Part shown: positions 60,818-64,000 of the stretch, piece by piece
How positions within the stretch are numbered: position 1 is the first letter of the stretch
How the letters are laid out: every line of letters begins with the position of its first letter
Assembly (NCBI GenBank): GCA_021787845.1
Contig: JAJYLH010000008.1
Span: 62,001-126,000 of the forward strand
Direction of reading: 5' to 3'
DNA length: 64,000 nt
Source of the DNA: Myxococcales bacterium
GTDB lineage: Bacteria; Myxococcota; Myxococcia; Myxococcales; JAJYLH01
The notes under the pieces: generated by a model
Databases searched by the model: none
Seen by the model: only the letters and a program-made list of their open reading frames with translations
Told to the model about the DNA's origin: nothing
Made by a program: the position numbers and the translations under genes

Positions 60818-61501
60818 ATGTTCGGGCCGCTCGCCAGATGCTCCGCCGCGGTTCTAGTGCTTTCTGCCTGTGCGACGTCGGAGATCCGCTCGAATCCCGT
60901 CGCGCGCATCGCATGGCCGCCAGAGGTTGGTTACCAGGACGGAGAAGCCGAGTGTCCGCGCGCGCTGCCGGCCGATCTTCTGAGTATCGACGGGCTCCGT
61001 CCCGGACGCGGCCTCGACGACGACCTCGCGGATGGCGTGCGCATCTTCGGGCCGTCACCGCTGCTCCACGCGGGCGATGCGGGAGCGAGCCGGTCTTGGC
61101 GATGCTGGTCGGCCGCGAACGGCGATGGCACCGTGGTCGTCGAGTCGACGGGGCTGGGAATCTGGTGGGAGCTTCGCGTCCTGGGACCGGAAATCGCGTT
61201 CGAGGGACGCGACCAGTGTCCGAGAAGCAAGAAGGTCGGTCGCTGGCTCGCGACGGGAAACGGAATCCGCCTCGGCCTGGCGCGGGCGCGCGTCGAGTCG
61301 CTGGTGGGAGCCGCGACGAAGGCCTCTCGCGGCTGGTTCGAGCGGATGTGCTTCTCCAAGCAGAAGATGACGCCAGCGGAGTCGGCAAGCATGAAGGCGC
61401 CTGCGGGAAACGACTTCTGGGGCATTGCTTCATGGTTCCGCGGCGTCTTCGCCGGCGGACGCCTCGCCGGATTCAGCATCGGATGGTCCGAGTCGTGGTG
61501 A
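60818..61501 (+). CDS. Uncharacterised lipoprotein
   Basis: A 227-residue lipoprotein (signal AAVLVLSAC, acylated Cys near 18). No domain is recognised. It has several Trp and Cys residues and a GLGIWWELRVLG stretch, suggesting a compact beta-rich fold. It is preceded by TTGACG at 60781, but a good -10 is not evident. Ends about 200 bp before the Septu operon, which is on the opposite strand. Confidence 0.7.
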   Translation: MFGPLARCSAAVLVLSACATSEIRSNPVARIAWPPEVGYQDGEAECPRALPADLLSIDGLRPGRGLDDDLADGVRIFGPSPLLHAGDAGASRSWRCWSAANGDGTVVVESTGLGIWWELRVLGPEIAFEGRDQCPRSKKVGRWLATGNGIRLGLARARVESLVGAATKASRGWFERMCFSKQKMTPAESASMKAPAGNDFWGIASWFRGVFAGGRLAGFSIGWSESW

Positions 61502-61566
61502 GCCGCTCCCTGGCGGCGTTCGCCGGCTCGACGGTCCGCGGACTTGCTTTCATCCGAAAGCTGCGG

Positions 61567-61692
61567 TCACCACACCACCTTCACCCCGGCCCATTCCCCG
61601 GCGCTCTCGTCGCCGACGAGGAACGAGGCTCCGTGGGCGAGGGCGGTGTCCGCGATGTCGATGCGGCGGGGCGCGGAAATCAGTCTGTTCAT
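61567..61692 (-). pseudogene. C-terminal remnant of a VapC-type PIN toxin
   Basis: A 41-residue frame 17 bp downstream of ptuB reads PRRIDIADTALAHGASFLVG and ends GVKVVW. It resembles the last helix and strand of PIN-domain toxins (D-A-x-x-A-A-x-A-L-x-x-G-A-T ... G-L-x-V), but the first two thirds, with the catalytic acids, are missing. Either a decayed toxin gene or an unrelated short frame. Confidence 0.35.
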
Positions 61693-61709
61693 TCGCCGTC
61701 AGGAAACGA

Positions 61710-62330
61710 TCATGCGTAGAGCCGACCTCGACCCGTGCCGGCGTGCAGATGCTGCCGAATGGCCGTGACGAACTCGGGCGCGCCGTGGGTCGCGTGGTCG
61801 ATCTCCAGTTGCAGGTCAGCACCATCGAGCCTGTCGATCGTTCGAAGGACTTCGCGCCGACGATGGACGAGCTCGGGATGATCGAGCTTCAGAACGCGAA
61901 GCGCTTCGGCCGCGTCGTCGGTCCGCCCGAATCCGCCGAAGACCGCGACGGTTCCATCGCCGAAATAGCGAAATGCGCGTTCACAGCCCTCGTCCAGCGG
62001 CGTCAGAGGCAACGTCTGGGCTCCCTTCGCGTCTCCGCAGGAGCCCTGGCGCATGCAGCTCGCGAGCAGGTTGTCGTAGGTCACGTCCAACTCGCCATGC
62101 TCACTTCGCGAATCGAGATGCTCGATGTGGGAGCTGGTTTCCGTCGCCTCGACACGGCTCTCGCAGTAGCAACACAGCCTGCGCTGCTCGTCGACGAGAT
62201 GTTCCTTCAAACGCTGCTTGGTAACGGGATCCGAATCGAGCGCGCCCCAAGAAGGTGTCCAATCCGGGGAGCTGCCACGCAGCCAGTCGGAGAAGAACGT
62301 CGGAGCATGCTGCTTGACGATCCTACGCAC
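61710..62330 (-). CDS. ptuB: Septu system HNH endonuclease PtuB
   Basis: A 206-residue HNH nuclease of the PtuB/TIGR02646 type. CCYCE lies at 53-57, His-x2-His in SHIEHLDS near 68-71, an Asn in YDNLLASC (87), and Cys92/Cys98 in the zinc-knuckle end, then CGDAKG. In Septu phage-defence systems PtuB is the DNA-cutting effector bound to the ATPase PtuA. It starts at GTG 62330, overlapping the ptuA stop by eight bases, so the two are co-translated. Confidence 0.9.
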   Translation of the reverse strand: MRRIVKQHAPTFFSDWLRGSSPDWTPSWGALDSDPVTKQRLKEHLVDEQRRLCCYCESRVEATETSSHIEHLDSRSEHGELDVTYDNLLASCMRQGSCGDAKGAQTLPLTPLDEGCERAFRYFGDGTVAVFGGFGRTDDAAEALRVLKLDHPELVHRRREVLRTIDRLDGADLQLEIDHATHGAPEFVTAIRQHLHAGTGRGRLYA

Positions 62331-63606
62331 GCCGAGCCTCCGCGCGACGAATCAGCACGTCGATGCGTCCGAGCTCGGGCTCTCCCGGCCCGAGCCTGCG
62401 CTCCAGGTCGGCTCGAAGCTTCTTCGCTTCGTCGAGGCGGTCGTCGTCGAGCGCGACATAGAGCTCGTGGAGCAAGTCCTTGACATCGGACTTGCGCTCG
62501 GGGACGCCCAGGACCGCCTCGAGAATGAGGTCCGACGTGCGCCCGAACGTCGTGGGCCGCTCGACGGTCATGGTTCCATCGGGAGCGCGCTGGAGCACGA
62601 CGACCTTTCCCGGCTCGATGGCGCTCAGGACCTGCGGCGAATGGGTCGTGACGACGAACTGAACATTCGGGAAGACCTGAGGCAGCTTCTCCGGAACCAT
62701 CCGCTGCCAGGCCGGGTGCAGGTGCAGCTCGAGCTCGTCGATGAGAATAATACCTTCGGCTTCGAGGCGGTTCAGCGGGGTCAGCGCGGCCATCGCAAGC
62801 CGGCGCGCGATGTCGGCGAAGAGCAACATCACTGTTTTCTCGCCGGGCGCCAACTCAGCCACGTCGAGATCCACTCGGTCTTTTGTGACCGTGATCTTCT
62901 GCGCCGTCCGTCGGACCCGCAAATTCTTGAGGTGTGGCATCCCTTGGCCGATAGCCTGGCGTACCGCTTCAAGCTGCCCATCCCGTGCTTGAGGATCATC
63001 GCGGATGATCTCGTTCTCATAACTCTCCCGCGCGAGAAGCCATTTGAGAAACTCCGAGTAACCGTCAAATGCCTCAGCGTAGGCTTGCCGGCGTTGTAGT
63101 CGGAAAGGCTCCTCCTGAGTTCTGGCCGGATTCAACGCTTCGATCGTCCGCTCGTCGCGGTAGTAGCCAATCGCAAAGAGTGGGACCAGCTCAGATTGCT
63201 CTAGCAACTTGGCGAAGACCGCCTGCGCATCAAGCAGGGATCGATCCAGCTCGACCGTCGCTACGCCAGGGGGTGTATCAGGCTCGACCCGTTCGAGCGT
63301 CACGCCGCAAGTAGTCGTACGGCCAAGAAGCTCAATGGTGGCATCGACTCGTGCCTGCGAACGTCCTTCGCGAACGTCGAACGTTCGTGTCGTTGGAACT
63401 TCCGTGCCGAATTTTCCCGGCGCGTATTCGACGGGTTCCTTCGACTCCGGTTGGACGAGGTGGCGAAGCACCAGCGCGATGGCCTCGATGATCGCGGTCT
63501 TCCCGACGCCGTTGACGCCCGCGAGGACGGTCATCTTGTCATCGAGGTCGAGCGACAGCTCCGCGATGCCGCGAAAGTCTTTCAGATGAAGAGACTTGAT
63601 CTTCAC
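62323..63606 (-). CDS. ptuA: Septu system ATPase PtuA
   Basis: A 427-residue AAA/ABC-like ATPase of the OLD/RecF-type. It begins LHLKDFRGIAELSLDLDDKM, has Walker A GVNGVGKT at 31-38, and the signature/Walker B region ILIDELELHLHPAWQRMVP near 290, followed by FVVTTHSPQVL. In Septu it senses infection and controls the PtuB nuclease. GTG 63606 has GGAGG six bases upstream. It is the second visible gene of a possible three-gene operon. Confidence 0.92.
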   Translation of the reverse strand: MKIKSLHLKDFRGIAELSLDLDDKMTVLAGVNGVGKTAIIEAIALVLRHLVQPESKEPVEYAPGKFGTEVPTTRTFDVREGRSQARVDATIELLGRTTTCGVTLERVEPDTPPGVATVELDRSLLDAQAVFAKLLEQSELVPLFAIGYYRDERTIEALNPARTQEEPFRLQRRQAYAEAFDGYSEFLKWLLARESYENEIIRDDPQARDGQLEAVRQAIGQGMPHLKNLRVRRTAQKITVTKDRVDLDVAELAPGEKTVMLLFADIARRLAMAALTPLNRLEAEGIILIDELELHLHPAWQRMVPEKLPQVFPNVQFVVTTHSPQVLSAIEPGKVVVLQRAPDGTMTVERPTTFGRTSDLILEAVLGVPERKSDVKDLLHELYVALDDDRLDEAKKLRADLERRLGPGEPELGRIDVLIRRAEARRA

Positions 63607-63699
63607 GTTCCACCTCCACTCCGAAATTGAGCACGTCGCGCCTTCACGCGGCTGGCCGGTTCGTCTCTTGGTCGACGACGCCGCCGGCGCGAGTCAGCA

Positions 63700-64000
63700 T
63701 TAGCTCTTTCGCTTTGGCAGGGAAACAACCTCCAGGTTTTCGAGTCGGTTCGCAGCCCCTTTTGCCGCTGGTCGTCCGCGTCCGCGCTTCCCATCCGGCT
63801 CCTCCTCCGCGACCGCGATCTCGGCCTCGTACAGCACGTCACGGTAGCCCACCTCGACCGATTGTTGGGTCTGGCGCAACCGCGCGTCCACAGCGGGCGC
63901 GACCAGCCCCTGGTAAATCTTGGGCGCGACGGACCTCGTGTCGTGAAAGGCGAAGCGCAGCTTGTCGGTGTCGAACGCCGTCAGGCGACCCTGAACGCGG
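63700..64000 (-). CDS. C-terminal part of an unidentified protein upstream of ptuA (runs off right edge)
   Basis: The last 99 codons of a gene entering from the right edge end at TAA 63700-63702, 93 bp before ptuA. The visible sequence contains LTAFDTDKLRFAFHDTRSVA and a Gly/Arg-rich basic stretch (GKRGRGRPAAK) near the end. It may be a third component of the Septu operon or an unrelated gene; I do not recognise it. Confidence 0.6.
   Translation of the reverse strand, partial: RVQGRLTAFDTDKLRFAFHDTRSVAPKIYQGLVAPAVDARLRQTQQSVEVGYRDVLYEAEIAVAEEEPDGKRGRGRPAAKGAANRLENLEVVSLPKRKS

Noticed and set aside
1-64000. tRNA or rRNA genes
   Set aside because: No cloverleaf or rRNA sequence was recognised by eye; a covariance-model search would be needed to exclude one fully.

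Overview
The window is very GC-rich bacterial DNA. It carries long Cys-rich lipoproteins with Cys-x(n)-Asp-Cys repeats, zinc-ribbon plus FHA regulatory proteins, an HNH protein beginning near ILSSDVLVLNRLYQPIH, CsgG-like proteins with Pro/Ala linkers and a lipoprotein-borne tetraheme cytochrome. This mix suggests a Myxococcota or other deltaproteobacterial genome, possibly a metagenome bin. That is inference from gene style; there is no rRNA here.

Layout. 1-17.7 kb is mostly core genome: a truncated zinc-ribbon protein, purH, an FHA protein, an HNH protein, the decayed 3' end of selA, two lipoproteins, an alpha/beta hydrolase and a MltD-type transglycosylase. Facing these is a minus-strand operon ftsB - diguanylate cyclase - CsgG-like protein - phoH. 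17.7-19.6 kb holds dispersed repeats, an unrecognised regulator-like gene, a 26-bp perfect palindrome and a tiny proline-rich gene with its own promoter.

19.6-50.3 kb is an accessory island unusually rich in radical SAM enzymes: five B12-type proteins (one fused to DUF362 and a ferredoxin domain) and one SPASM-type protein. There are also three peptidase-U32-like proteins, two of which form a UbiU/UbiV-like pair. The centre (32.2-38.4 kb) is a sugar-nucleotide module: acetyltransferase, Gfo/Idh dehydrogenase, amidohydrolase, two DegT aminotransferases and an NAD-dependent epimerase. A coupled ligase - glycosyltransferase - GNAT operon follows (40.1-43.1 kb). Two membrane proteins with large beta-propeller-like domains, an SGNH hydrolase and a frameshifted methyltransferase complete it. 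It looks like a locus for an unusual, heavily modified glycan or glycolipid; no polymerase or flippase is visible and the product is unknown.

50.4-55.3 kb is a TetR-controlled EmrAB-TolC-type efflux operon with a clear operator. 55.7-61.5 kb returns to lipoproteins and two metallophosphoesterases. The right end (61.7-64 kb) is a Septu-type defence pair, ptuA-ptuB, flanked by a PIN-toxin remnant and a truncated third gene. Several repeat families (CCGATCGG palindromes, a roughly 29-bp dispersed element, a 13-bp tandem array and a longer composite element) occupy the intergenic spaces.
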